A DNA stretch of 39,444 bases from an uncultured Alphaproteobacteria bacterium (lineage in GTDB: Bacteria > Pseudomonadota > Alphaproteobacteria > Paracaedibacterales > CAIULA01): assembly GCA_903899945.1 (NCBI GenBank), contig CAIULA010000043.1:1-39444 (forward strand), read 5' to 3'. Shown here piece after piece: positions 9,501 through 17,102 of this stretch (position 1 is the first letter of the stretch; the number at the start of each line of letters is the position of its first letter). The translations under genes were made by a program, and so were the position numbers. The notes below the pieces were generated by a model that saw nothing but the letters and a program-made list of their open reading frames with translations, was not told the origin of the DNA and searched no databases.

Positions 9501-11329
9501 ATAGTTACGTATCTAGCAGTGATAAAAAAGAGATTACCCTAATTTTTTCCAACAATAATACAGCAGAAGATAGTTTAATAAATTTCTTGGAGAGTAAACA
9601 AAAGAAATATTTAAGGATTTATAAAGGAGTCGATTTTAGAAAGAACGCAGAAAAGGAATGGCAAATTAATGAAAAGAATTTTTTCGATTATGAAGAAATC
9701 TTAGAGTCTATAAAATCTATTTATCCTCTTTACAAAATTGTTTGTCTTTACCTATGGGGGATGGATGGATTTAAAGGTTCTTCATACATTCCAAATTGCT
9801 TGGGGCTTCTTTATTTGTACCAAGCTATCGTCAAGAAAGAATTAACTGAGGTGTGTTCTATAAGGATTTTTACCAGCAATGCATATTCTATAAATTATGA
9901 TGGAAAAAACATTAATCCATTTCAAGCTACGATGTGGGGGATGATAAGAACATTGTTCCATGAACTACCTGAAATAGATCAAACAATCACTGATGTGCAA
10001 GAAGAAGACTACGCATCAGAAAATAGTTTACAAAGAATTTATGAAAGAGATCCTGAGTTTTTTCAAGTAATTATTAAAAATGGGGATATGTATGTTCCGT
10101 TTATTGAAAAAGAAGATGTATCTCAGCAGAATTGTGCTGATTCTCTTAATTCTTGCGCAAGTTATTTAGTGACAGGAGGCACAGGTGGTCTTGGTCCGTT
10201 CATAATCAAATGGCTATGTGATTTAGGTGCAAAGCATATTATTCTTGTTAGTCGCAAAGAATTTTCTTTTGAATTTTGGCAAACTATTGATGAGTTTGTA
10301 TCAAAAGGAGTTCGTTTTTACTTTTGGCCAGTGGACGTTAGTGACTATTCTCAGTTAAGTAGTTATTTTTTAAAGTTTCCTGAGAAAATACCACCTTTAA
10401 AAGGAATAATTCATTTGGCGGGAGTTTTGAGAGATAGCTTTTTAATGAACACAAATGCTGATCATTTCTACGAGGTTTTAAAGCCTAAAATGATTGGCGG
10501 ATGGAATTTGCACTTGTTGACTCAGGAAATGGATTTAAACTTTTTTATTGCTTTTTCCTCAATTGCTTCAGTATTTGGATCTTCAGGTCAAGCAAACTAT
10601 GCGGCTGGAAATGCTTTTCTTGATAGTTTGATGAGTTATAGGAATAATTTAGGGCTTCCCGGTTTAAGTATCAACTGGGGACCATGGAGCAAAGTTGGGA
10701 TGGCAACTTATAATAATTCCCAGGTTATCGAAGAAAAAAGTAAAAATATTGAGAAAATTGAGCCACTAATCGGCGTAAAGATTTTAACTGCTTTATTAAC
10801 TGCAACAAGCGCACAGAAAATAGTCTTATTTTTATCATCTGAATTTTCTCATTTTTTCAACTTTACTAAGGATAGCCATGAGTTAACAAAATTATCTAAT
10901 GAAATTTGGAATACGATCGACCGAAATATCTCGCATGAATGCTTCAATTTTGTCACTCACTTGAAACAAGTATCTCCAGAAGAGGCAGAAAACTTACTCG
11001 GAATTTATCTCCAAGAAAAGATTACTAACATATTGGGTATAAAAATTGACTCTTTTAAAAAAGAAGAAGGATTTCAAGACTTAGGCATGGATTCTATGAT
11101 GGGTCTTCAGTTTCGTAATGTTCTATCTTCTGAACTAAGTTTGTCACTCCCTTCAACCTTGATTTATAAATACCCTAATTTATATGAGTTGCAGAAATTT
11201 CTACGAGAGGAACTCTACTCATTCGAGAAAAATATTGAGGGTAAGGGCGAAGAAAATCTTTTAAATCTAAATCAGCGGACTCTTTCAGAACTTGCTGAGC
11301 TCTTAACTGAAGAACTAATGAGCCAATAA
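6554..11329 (+). CDS. Type I polyketide synthase module KS-AT-KR-ACP
   Basis: A 1591-residue single PKS module. KS is about 14-445, with active-site Cys195 (TACSTS), His331 (HGTGT) and His371 (NIGH). AT is about 555-870, with nucleophile Ser646 in GHSVGE; the specificity motif reads RAFH at 746-749, close to the HAFH of malonyl-CoA-specific ATs, so malonyl is predicted. KR has its nucleotide loop at 1208-1214 and catalytic Ser1336, Tyr1349 and Asn1353. The signature loop reads GVLRD, a partial match to the LDD of B-type KRs, and the A-type Trp is absent. ACP serine is Ser1514 in GMDSMMG. No DH or ER is visible. As the only KS in the window it should add a single C2 unit to the starter made by the preceding protein, 38 bp upstream. 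The apparently intact KR conflicts with the downstream beta-aminotransferase, which needs a beta-keto substrate. Confidence 0.95.
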   Translation: MLDSVRRKNEEENPDIAIIGMSCRFPGANTPEAFWTNLENGVESIRRFTAEELIEQSNLPNELVTNSNFVPASGFVDNIELFDNEFFGFSLREAEILDPQHKLLFECVWEALENAGYDSFNYKDKIGIYVGCGMSLYSGSRMNSYFSLHTSSQEDLISSLEGPQVIIANKSDYLATKISYKFNLRGPSINVQTACSTSLVAVHIACQSILNNECSMALAGASAVHLPLKTGYIYYEGGMFSSDGHCRTFDAKADGVVGGNGAAIILLKRLSHAVKDGDFIHAVIKGSSINNDGNSKVSYMAPSIDGQVEVVSQAINKAEIPYETVRFIEAHGTGTKLGDPIEVAALSQAFSKQTSKKQFCALGAVKTNIGHLDTASGMAGLIKTVLSLKNQKIPATLHFQNPNPNIDFPSTPFYVNSNTIEWRKEDYPRRAGVSSLGAGGTNAHVILEEFITTDELLEKVDDQEQIICLSAKTEEALKALAEKYISELSEKNINLNNLAYTSCVGRFHFEKKLFFIESSVEGFLNSLKEFVKNDDEPKISFNQRKMHLSNMKAGFAFLFTGQGSQYKGMGSELYKNNLYFSKLIDECDVHFKNFSQCSLVDIMFSSSNELINETLYTQPALFVLEYALAKLWIYWGVNPSIVMGHSVGEYVAACIAGVFSLEDGIKLIVHRARFMNDLCNQGRMIAIFASKNSLDFIFEQYQDQISLAAINSPENLVLSGGSEIIEAIGTQLQNQNIEFRILNVSRAFHSHLMEPALEEFGKVVSEVNFHLPTIPIVSNVTGKEAYFELTDPQYWVNHLRSAVQFEKGVNTLFNLGFSRFIEIGPKKTLAPLAQLCCSAIPENTLWFQSLAKDRPYKTILDNLGRIYLSYGGINWENFYKSNNGIYRRTPLPTYPFQKTRCWLDIKNSNDIKPHSPILKLNEEQLSNVYGVLKSTLGEEKAETVLQALKQSGMQKEISNKGSLNFKEGFCDLKWKKKLSRKNHSYVSSSDKKEITLIFSNNNTAEDSLINFLESKQKKYLRIYKGVDFRKNAEKEWQINEKNFFDYEEILESIKSIYPLYKIVCLYLWGMDGFKGSSYIPNCLGLLYLYQAIVKKELTEVCSIRIFTSNAYSINYDGKNINPFQATMWGMIRTLFHELPEIDQTITDVQEEDYASENSLQRIYERDPEFFQVIIKNGDMYVPFIEKEDVSQQNCADSLNSCASYLVTGGTGGLGPFIIKWLCDLGAKHIILVSRKEFSFEFWQTIDEFVSKGVRFYFWPVDVSDYSQLSSYFLKFPEKIPPLKGIIHLAGVLRDSFLMNTNADHFYEVLKPKMIGGWNLHLLTQEMDLNFFIAFSSIASVFGSSGQANYAAGNAFLDSLMSYRNNLGLPGLSINWGPWSKVGMATYNNSQVIEEKSKNIEKIEPLIGVKILTALLTATSAQKIVLFLSSEFSHFFNFTKDSHELTKLSNEIWNTIDRNISHECFNFVTHLKQVSPEEAENLLGIYLQEKITNILGIKIDSFKKEEGFQDLGMDSMMGLQFRNVLSSELSLSLPSTLIYKYPNLYELQKFLREELYSFEKNIEGKGEENLLNLNQRTLSELAELLTEELMSQ

Positions 11330-11375
11330 AAATTTTTATGAAAGATAATAGTCTTAATAAATTTATATATTATGC

Positions 11376-11380
11376 AAGGA
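11376..11380 (+). promoter_or_regulatory. Ribosome binding site of the type II thioesterase gene
   Basis: AAGGA lies 6 bases before the ATG at 11387, one of the clearer Shine-Dalgarno sequences in the cluster, and fixes that start. Confidence 0.6.
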
Positions 11381-11386
11381 CCTTAA

Positions 11387-12166
11387 ATGACTTTATGGCT
11401 TAAAAAACATAGATTTTCAGAAGATGCTGATTTTAATTTAATTTGCTTTCCTTACGCTGGCGGAAACGCACATGTATTTTCAATGTGGAAGAATTTTGTT
11501 CCTTCTAATATCAACATTATTGGAGTGCAGTTCCCTGGTAGATCATCTCTCGCTTCAATACCTTCTTGCACAAATATTCATCAACTTGTTTATAGTTTGT
11601 ATCCTCACATTAAACAATTTGTCCAGTTTAATAATTTAATATTTTTTGGACACAGTTTGGGAGCATTAGTGGCATTTGAATTATGCAAATATTTTTGGAA
11701 AAATGATGGCTTTTTGCCAGAAATTCTGATTTTATCTGCGTGCTCTGCGCCAAAGCATATGGGTAAAAGGCCAGGGATTTACCATTTGCCAGACATAGAG
11801 TTTATAGAAAAAATCAAGCATTATGGGGGAACTTCTGAAGAGATTTTAAATGATTCTTCTTTAGTGGAGTTTTTTGTGCCTATGTTAAAATCTGATTTTT
11901 GTATATATGAAACCTATAAAGCGGAGGAATCTCCTCATTTATGTCCTGTTAATTTGACTGCAATGGGTAGTTTAGATGATCCATATGCTAATCTAAATGA
12001 CATGTTATCCTGGAAGGATTACGTTCTTGGCAACTATAACGCTGTAGAGATTAAGGGAAATCATTTTTATGTTAACCCTTATAACCTTTCTTTTGCAAAA
12101 AAACTATTGAATGAATTATCTAGACTTTTTAAGCCTTGTAACAAAAATTATGGAACATTCAGATGA
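11387..12166 (+). CDS. Type II (editing) thioesterase
   Basis: A 259-residue alpha/beta hydrolase of the GrsT/SrfAD class: CFPYAGGNA near the N-terminus, GHSLG with nucleophile Ser90, an Asp at 197/198 in GSLDDPY and His226 in GNHFY. Enzymes of this class remove wrong or aborted acyl groups from carrier domains and so keep NRPS/PKS lines running. It follows the PKS module by 57 bp in the same direction and is presumably co-transcribed. The cluster has at least seven carrier domains (two in the starter protein, one in the PKS, two in the aminotransferase protein, one in the NRPS), if one counts the possibility of others outside the window; six are seen directly. The length and motifs are typical, so confidence in the family is high. 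Confidence 0.9.
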   Translation: MTLWLKKHRFSEDADFNLICFPYAGGNAHVFSMWKNFVPSNINIIGVQFPGRSSLASIPSCTNIHQLVYSLYPHIKQFVQFNNLIFFGHSLGALVAFELCKYFWKNDGFLPEILILSACSAPKHMGKRPGIYHLPDIEFIEKIKHYGGTSEEILNDSSLVEFFVPMLKSDFCIYETYKAEESPHLCPVNLTAMGSLDDPYANLNDMLSWKDYVLGNYNAVEIKGNHFYVNPYNLSFAKKLLNELSRLFKPCNKNYGTFR

Positions 12167-12229
12167 TTGCAAATATTTTCTTAGGTTCACATAAAAAAAA
12201 GCATTTATATTTTTTCATTAAACTTTTTA

Positions 12230-13039
12230 TTGTTAAATACTGTAATGGCTATTTTCTGGACCAAAAAAGCGTATTTTACATCTTCCAATTTTTTGGCCAT
12301 AAAAATGTATAGACAAGGACATCCTGCTATGGGGCCAGATAATACATATATATATATGATTACTGAAATTACTAAAATTGTAGATAGTATTTACATTATT
12401 AAACTTGCACCTCAGGGAGAAAATATGAAATATGAGGCAGGCCAGTATTGCAAGTTGTTGATTGATAATATGTTTAAAGCGTACTCGATTGCATGCGCAA
12501 TGAATGAAAATAATACCCTCGAAATTCATTTTCGGCAAACTCACAAAAATAAAAAAGCATTGCTCACCTTTTCAAGTGGCCATTTTATGAAAATTTCTGG
12601 TCCCTATGGGGCTGTCGTTTATACGAATCAAGATTCTCCTTCTCTTTTTATAGCGGAAGGTATTGCGATTGCACCTTTTAAAGCTATTTTTGAAAGTCAA
12701 TCTTTTAACAGAGGAACATGTAATGTCCATTTTGTATGGATATTAAAAAGAAGAGAAGAAGCTTATATATTAGAAAGGATTTTAGAGTTACAAAAAAAGA
12801 GAAAGCACTTTACCTTTGAAATAGTTATTAATATAGAAATGTCTGAAAATAGTATTAATGATATTATTTACAGAAATTATAAAATTATTAAGGGTAAAAA
12901 TATTTACGTAGCTGGATCTGAATCACTTAATATTCAGATCATAAATATGTGCACACATTTTGGTATCCCAATAAATTTAATTATTTCGGATTATAAAGTA
13001 TGCAATGAAAAAGTTCATAGTCGGTTAGCGATATTGTGA
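12230..13039 (+). CDS. Fre-like NAD(P)H flavin reductase / FAD-binding oxidoreductase
   Basis: A ferredoxin-NADP-reductase-fold protein like Fre/LuxG. An N-terminal flavin-binding barrel contains YEAGQYCKLLI and KAYS at 83-86 (the usual RxYS), then SGPYGAV. A nucleotide domain follows, with IAEGIAIAPFKAI and the late IYVAGS motif. No 2Fe-2S cysteine cluster is seen, which favours a free flavin reductase over a phthalate-type reductase. The longest frame opens with TTG at 12230; ATG codons at 12245, 12308 and 12356 are alternatives, and recognisable homology begins only near the last (MITEITKIV). It is the last gene of the left operon, 15 bp from a convergent minus-strand gene. A plausible role is to supply reduced flavin to the luciferase-like monooxygenase domain of the NRPS at 19307; that is inference. 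Confidence 0.75.
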   Translation: MLNTVMAIFWTKKAYFTSSNFLAIKMYRQGHPAMGPDNTYIYMITEITKIVDSIYIIKLAPQGENMKYEAGQYCKLLIDNMFKAYSIACAMNENNTLEIHFRQTHKNKKALLTFSSGHFMKISGPYGAVVYTNQDSPSLFIAEGIAIAPFKAIFESQSFNRGTCNVHFVWILKRREEAYILERILELQKKRKHFTFEIVINIEMSENSINDIIYRNYKIIKGKNIYVAGSESLNIQIINMCTHFGIPINLIISDYKVCNEKVHSRLAIL

Positions 13040-13054
13040 CAATAATGTAAAGAC

Positions 13055-14590
13055 CTAATCTACCAATTTTATTCTTTCAAGGAAAAAACACAGAATAAAA
13101 GTTGATGAAAGAAGCATTAACCAAAACCATAAAACAATTCTTAAACCAGAAAAAAAGGATTGATAAACAAGGGGGTAAAGAAACTCATTAGCAATATTTA
13201 TATTCAGTTGTGGTAGAAGTGAAATAGACTTTCTTGCCGCAATTATATCTAATAAGTTTTCTAATTGAAAATGATTGATCTTAAACTGGGAATCTAAAAA
13301 TGTCTTTTTAATATAGTTCGTGGATTTTACGGAAAGAAGTTCATTAGAAATCACAGTTCCAAACGCTCCTGCTAATGTAACAATTGTAAAATAAATCCCG
13401 GTTCCTATTCCTTCTTTTCCAAAAGGTATTGCATTTAATGTAATAGCATTAATGCTTGGAAGAAAAAAAGCGATTCCTACACCCATTATAATCATAGGTG
13501 TAATTATTTCTTTATTACTACTGGTTTGATGGAGATTCAAGAATAACAAGCAAGCGATTATCATAAAAACAATCCCAAATTTTAAAACCCTGAAAGGGTC
13601 TGTCTTATCAATTAATTTTCCTGAAATAAGTGAAAATAAAGCTATCGAGAGAGTAATAGATAAAAAAATCAGTCCTATCTCCAATGAAGAAAAAGCATAT
13701 ATGTTTTGAAAAGAAATTGAAAAAACAAAAAATGATGAAAATATAACAGCTTGCCCGAGAAATCTAATTAAACTGCCTGTTTTATAAACTGAATTCTTTA
13801 TGATCTCCGTGTCAAATAGAGGATTAATTAATTTTTTTTGGGATTTTAAAAAAATAATAAAAAACAAAAATGAAAGTATTGAAAACACAATTTTAAAATC
13901 TAGAGATGTTTTATTGCTATTTAAAATAGATAAAAACAAAAAAATTATACTTATTGTATATAAGAGTGCTCCTATGAAATTCAAATTTAAATTTTGTTTA
14001 TTTTTCTCTTTTTCTTTATCTTTAATGAAAAAGATTGAAATGATGAGGGTAATTATAGTCAAAGGAAGATTAATAAGAAAAATATACCTCCAGCTTGAGA
14101 ATTGTAATAAAAAACCTGTTATTAAAGGCCCTAGAGCAAGAGAAAGACTTGAAAATAAGGAAACTAATCCCATAAGTAACCCTTGTTGATGCGACGGGAA
14201 ATTTATTCTTCCTAAGGTTATAACCAAAGGATACGTTAATGAAAAAGCCATTCCTTGTACGAGTCTACTTCCTAAAACTAAAGCAACATTTGAGCTCATT
14301 CCGATAATAGTAGAAGTAATAAATAAAAGAGCAATTCCTGTTGTAAACATTTTTTTAATTCCAATAAGGTCTGCTATTTTCCCAAAAAACACTAAAGTTG
14401 AAGCAGCAATTATCAAATAACCTCCAATGAAACACTGCATAAAAAATGATGAATTTGTATTAAAACTACTTACAATGGCAGGTAAGGCAATGTTAACAGC
14501 CGTATCTCCCACATTGTCTATAAAAATTACTATTGCTAACAACAATACAACTAATGATTTATAGTTATTTTTTTCTTTATCTATATTCAT
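13055..14590 (-). CDS. MFS drug exporter, DHA2 (EmrB/QacA-like) type
   Basis: A 511-residue polytopic membrane protein with about 14 hydrophobic segments, the size expected for the DHA2 subfamily. Motif A is visible after the second helix (FGKIADLIGIKKMF). The motif C/5th-helix region reads LALGPLITGFLL followed by SSWRYIFLINLPL, characteristic of EmrB-type pumps. These are proton-driven exporters of drugs and secondary metabolites, so the likely job is export of, or self-protection against, the cluster product. Its ATG overlaps the stop of the upstream antiporter gene in an ATGA, so the two are translationally coupled. Confidence 0.9.
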   Translation of the reverse strand: MNIDKEKNNYKSLVVLLLAIVIFIDNVGDTAVNIALPAIVSSFNTNSSFFMQCFIGGYLIIAASTLVFFGKIADLIGIKKMFTTGIALLFITSTIIGMSSNVALVLGSRLVQGMAFSLTYPLVITLGRINFPSHQQGLLMGLVSLFSSLSLALGPLITGFLLQFSSWRYIFLINLPLTIITLIISIFFIKDKEKEKNKQNLNLNFIGALLYTISIIFLFLSILNSNKTSLDFKIVFSILSFLFFIIFLKSQKKLINPLFDTEIIKNSVYKTGSLIRFLGQAVIFSSFFVFSISFQNIYAFSSLEIGLIFLSITLSIALFSLISGKLIDKTDPFRVLKFGIVFMIIACLLFLNLHQTSSNKEIITPMIIMGVGIAFFLPSINAITLNAIPFGKEGIGTGIYFTIVTLAGAFGTVISNELLSVKSTNYIKKTFLDSQFKINHFQLENLLDIIAARKSISLLPQLNINIANEFLYPLVYQSFFSGLRIVLWFWLMLLSSTFILCFFLERIKLVD

Positions 14591-15837
14591 AATGTTTTTA
14601 CTTTTTTATTGTTTGCAAATTGATTTTTAGTTTTACCTGAAGTCAGGAACCTAAGGGCTGCTCCGCTAATTGAGCTTGTTAAAACAGCCATAATAATTAA
14701 GGCTACGTATACAGTGGCTGAAATCAAACCTACTTCAAGAGCAATTGTGCTTATAATTATTTCCATCAATCCTCGAGCATTAAGAGCAAAGCTAATAATT
14801 AAAGAATCTCTCCCTTTAATTTTACTAAAATATGTCCCTAAAAAGGCCCCGAGGAGTTTGCTAAGAGTTGCTAAAATCAGAGTGATAATAATCAAGCTAT
14901 TATTAAAGTTTTCCAGAAAACTAACTTTCAGACCGATTGTGACAAAGAAAAAAGGAGCAAAAAAGCTAAATACAAAATCGTGAAGAGTATTTTTTATGTC
15001 TACATCGTCAAAATAAGAATGAATAATGACTCCTGCCAGAAAGGCGCCCAGGATCGAATGTAACCCTAAATATTCAGCTGAAAATGCCAATCCAAAAACT
15101 ATATAAAGGCAAAAATTTAAACTGATTTTCTTATCAAGAAATTTCTTTTTTAGTAATTTTATTAATCTTAAGAAGATTTTTCTTGTTTTAAGCAAAAACA
15201 GGGCTAGAAAAAGGCAAAAGATAAAACCTTTAATACTTTCATATGCAGTTGTTTTCTCTAAAATTAGGCCAAATAATATCCAACAGACTACATCTATTAT
15301 AATTGCTGAGGAAAGAATAATTATACCTGAAGAAGTTTCAGCTAAATTATTTTCAATGAGTATTTTATAAATGACAGGCAAAGCAGAAATTGATAAGGCC
15401 AATCCAAAAAACAAAGAAAAACTATAAGGAGGAAAGGGACCATTAGGTATATCAAATAAGTGAGGATAATAATTGCACACTAATACCCCTGTGACAAATG
15501 GAACTAAACCTGAGCAGAGAGCAACATAGATCGTCTCTTTTTTATGCTTTAGAACCAAATCAAAATTAATTTTTAATCCAGAGGTGAAAACTAAAAAGAT
15601 GAGTGAAATATGCCCTAAAAAATTAAAAATAGCTGACAGATGATCGAATTTATAAAACATAATGCTTTCTTGATTAAGATCTATCCACCGTAAAAATGTG
15701 GGACCAAGTAAAATACCTGAAAAGATTTCCCCTGCAACCATAGGCAGATAAAGTTTATAAGATAACCACCTGCCTAAATTTGCAAACACCAATATTAATA
15801 GAATTGAAAAAAGCAATGCGCAGTATTGATTATCCAC
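14587..15837 (-). CDS. Cation:proton antiporter, CPA2/KefB-NapA type
   Basis: A 416-residue protein with about 12-13 hydrophobic segments, matching the Na+/H+ exchanger fold: early LPMVAGEIFSGILLGP, then GLALSISALPVIYKIL and SSAIIIDVV, with the last giving one membrane acidic residue where CPA antiporters have DD or ND. It lacks the C-terminal RCK/TrkA-N domain of full-length Kef proteins. It exchanges a monovalent cation for protons across the inner membrane. Its gene is 27 bp downstream of the dehydrogenase gene and overlaps the MFS gene by 4 bp. Antiporters of this kind occur in some natural-product clusters, but a specific role here (for example resistance to an ionophore-like product) is only a guess. 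Confidence 0.88.
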   Translation of the reverse strand: MDNQYCALLFSILLILVFANLGRWLSYKLYLPMVAGEIFSGILLGPTFLRWIDLNQESIMFYKFDHLSAIFNFLGHISLIFLVFTSGLKINFDLVLKHKKETIYVALCSGLVPFVTGVLVCNYYPHLFDIPNGPFPPYSFSLFFGLALSISALPVIYKILIENNLAETSSGIIILSSAIIIDVVCWILFGLILEKTTAYESIKGFIFCLFLALFLLKTRKIFLRLIKLLKKKFLDKKISLNFCLYIVFGLAFSAEYLGLHSILGAFLAGVIIHSYFDDVDIKNTLHDFVFSFFAPFFFVTIGLKVSFLENFNNSLIIITLILATLSKLLGAFLGTYFSKIKGRDSLIISFALNARGLMEIIISTIALEVGLISATVYVALIIMAVLTSSISGAALRFLTSGKTKNQFANNKKVKTL

Positions 15838-15864
15838 TTCATTTTCTTTCTATATAAAAGCAGG

Positions 15865-16896
15865 TTATTTTCGGAGTTTTTTTTCGGCTAAATTATTTGA
15901 GATCCGGAGAGGAGTTTGCTTTTTAATTTGTGATATTTTCAAAATATCACTTACTGCATCATGAAGTTGATAAACTTTATTTTTCACATTTTTTATATTT
16001 TCTCCTTTATATAAATTTGCAACATATATTAGTCCCCCTGAATTAATAAGATAGTCTGGACAATACAAAATTTCTTTTTCCGCTAAGATTTCGGCAATTT
16101 CCTCATTCTCTAATTGATTATTGGCTGCCCCGGCAATAATATTTGCCTTCAGCAAGCTTACACTCGTTTTGTTAATCTCCCCTCCTAGGGCACATGGAGA
16201 AAAAATCTCGCAAGGAAGAGAGATAACTTCCTTGGGGCTAATGATGTGAGCAGAAAAATCTTGAGCGATTTTTAGTGATTTAGACGCATCCGTGTCAGCT
16301 ATATAGATGCTAGCTTTATCTTGATAAAGCAAATGGCTTAGAAAATAACCAACATTTCCAGCTCCTTGTATAGCAATTCTAATTCCTCTTAGTGAAGTAG
16401 CTCCAAATTTATGCTTTACGGCCGCGCACATTGCACGAAAAACTCCAAGAGCTGTAAAATAGGATGGATTTATCCCCTTAATGCCGGCAACAAAAGGAGT
16501 GGATTTAGAAATAATTTTCATGTGAGAGGTGGTGGTACCGCTGTCAATCGCGGTTACATAGCGTCCTTTCAGAGAATCAACAAACATTCCAAATTTTTTG
16601 AATGTTTGTTTGGGGTCCTGGTTACTTGGTTGTTTAATAATTACAGATTTCCCTCCGCCAAAATCTACATTCGCCAAAGCTGCCTTATAGGACATGCTCT
16701 TTGCTAGTTTTTCAGCATCATTTAAAGCTTCTTGAAATGAGGAATAATTTAAATATCTACACCCACCTATAGCAGGCCCTAGTTTAGTACTATGGATCGC
16801 TATAATTGATAAAATATTCGCCCCTTTATCAAAGTACACTCTAATTTCCTCACATTCACTGGGGCTAGAAAACATATCAGCTGGGGTAGAAAACAT
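15865..16896 (-). CDS. Leucine dehydrogenase-type Glu/Leu/Phe/Val dehydrogenase
   Basis: A 343-residue NAD-dependent amino acid dehydrogenase. The substrate-binding half has GPAIGGCRY, Lys71 in SYKAALANVDFGGGK with Lys83, and Asp118 in TAIDSGTT; these sit at a constant +3 offset from Lys68, Lys80 and Asp115 of Bacillus leucine dehydrogenase. The Rossmann half has GAGNVG at 178-183. The enzyme interconverts a branched-chain or aromatic L-amino acid with its 2-keto acid and ammonia. As the first gene of the minus-strand operon inside the cluster it most plausibly feeds a 2-keto acid to the ligase-KR starter module, or an amino acid to the line. Leucine versus valine or phenylalanine specificity cannot be read by eye. 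A second in-frame Met is at residue 8. Confidence 0.9.
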   Translation of the reverse strand: MFSTPADMFSSPSECEEIRVYFDKGANILSIIAIHSTKLGPAIGGCRYLNYSSFQEALNDAEKLAKSMSYKAALANVDFGGGKSVIIKQPSNQDPKQTFKKFGMFVDSLKGRYVTAIDSGTTTSHMKIISKSTPFVAGIKGINPSYFTALGVFRAMCAAVKHKFGATSLRGIRIAIQGAGNVGYFLSHLLYQDKASIYIADTDASKSLKIAQDFSAHIISPKEVISLPCEIFSPCALGGEINKTSVSLLKANIIAGAANNQLENEEIAEILAEKEILYCPDYLINSGGLIYVANLYKGENIKNVKNKVYQLHDAVSDILKISQIKKQTPLRISNNLAEKKLRK

Positions 16897-17102
16897 ATTT
16901 TTCCATATTTTATTTTAATTTCCTAAAATTATCTTTGCTGTAAATAGCAGTCCAGTTGAAATAATTTTCGTTAAACTTCTTTTTTCCGAAAAATAACTAT
17001 GCGAAAACCGTCCTTACAGGGCCATTATAAATCTGTTTTTTCTAAACAAAAAAGTAATCCGCATAACAATAGCTTCGGCTGAATGTTGGGAAATTTTTAG
17101 AC
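16897..17102. promoter_or_regulatory. Divergent promoter region between transport/dehydrogenase and NRPS operons
   Basis: About 206 bp of AT-rich sequence separates the minus-strand dehydrogenase-antiporter-MFS operon from the plus-strand aminotransferase-NRPS operon, so it must hold both promoters unless read-through occurs. A short palindrome, TTTTTCCGAAAAA at 16981-16993, could be an operator, and TATAAA occurs near 17030. I could not assign a convincing -35/-10 pair. Confidence 0.4.

Noticed and set aside
13040-13054. Terminator between the convergent flavin reductase and MFS genes
   Set aside because: The 15-bp gap has no hairpin; any terminator would have to overlap coding sequence, and I could not see one.
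13800-14189. 129-codon plus-strand, Lys/Ile-rich frame
   Set aside because: It is antisense to the MFS transporter; hydrophobic codons on one strand read as Lys/Asn/Glu-type codons on the other.
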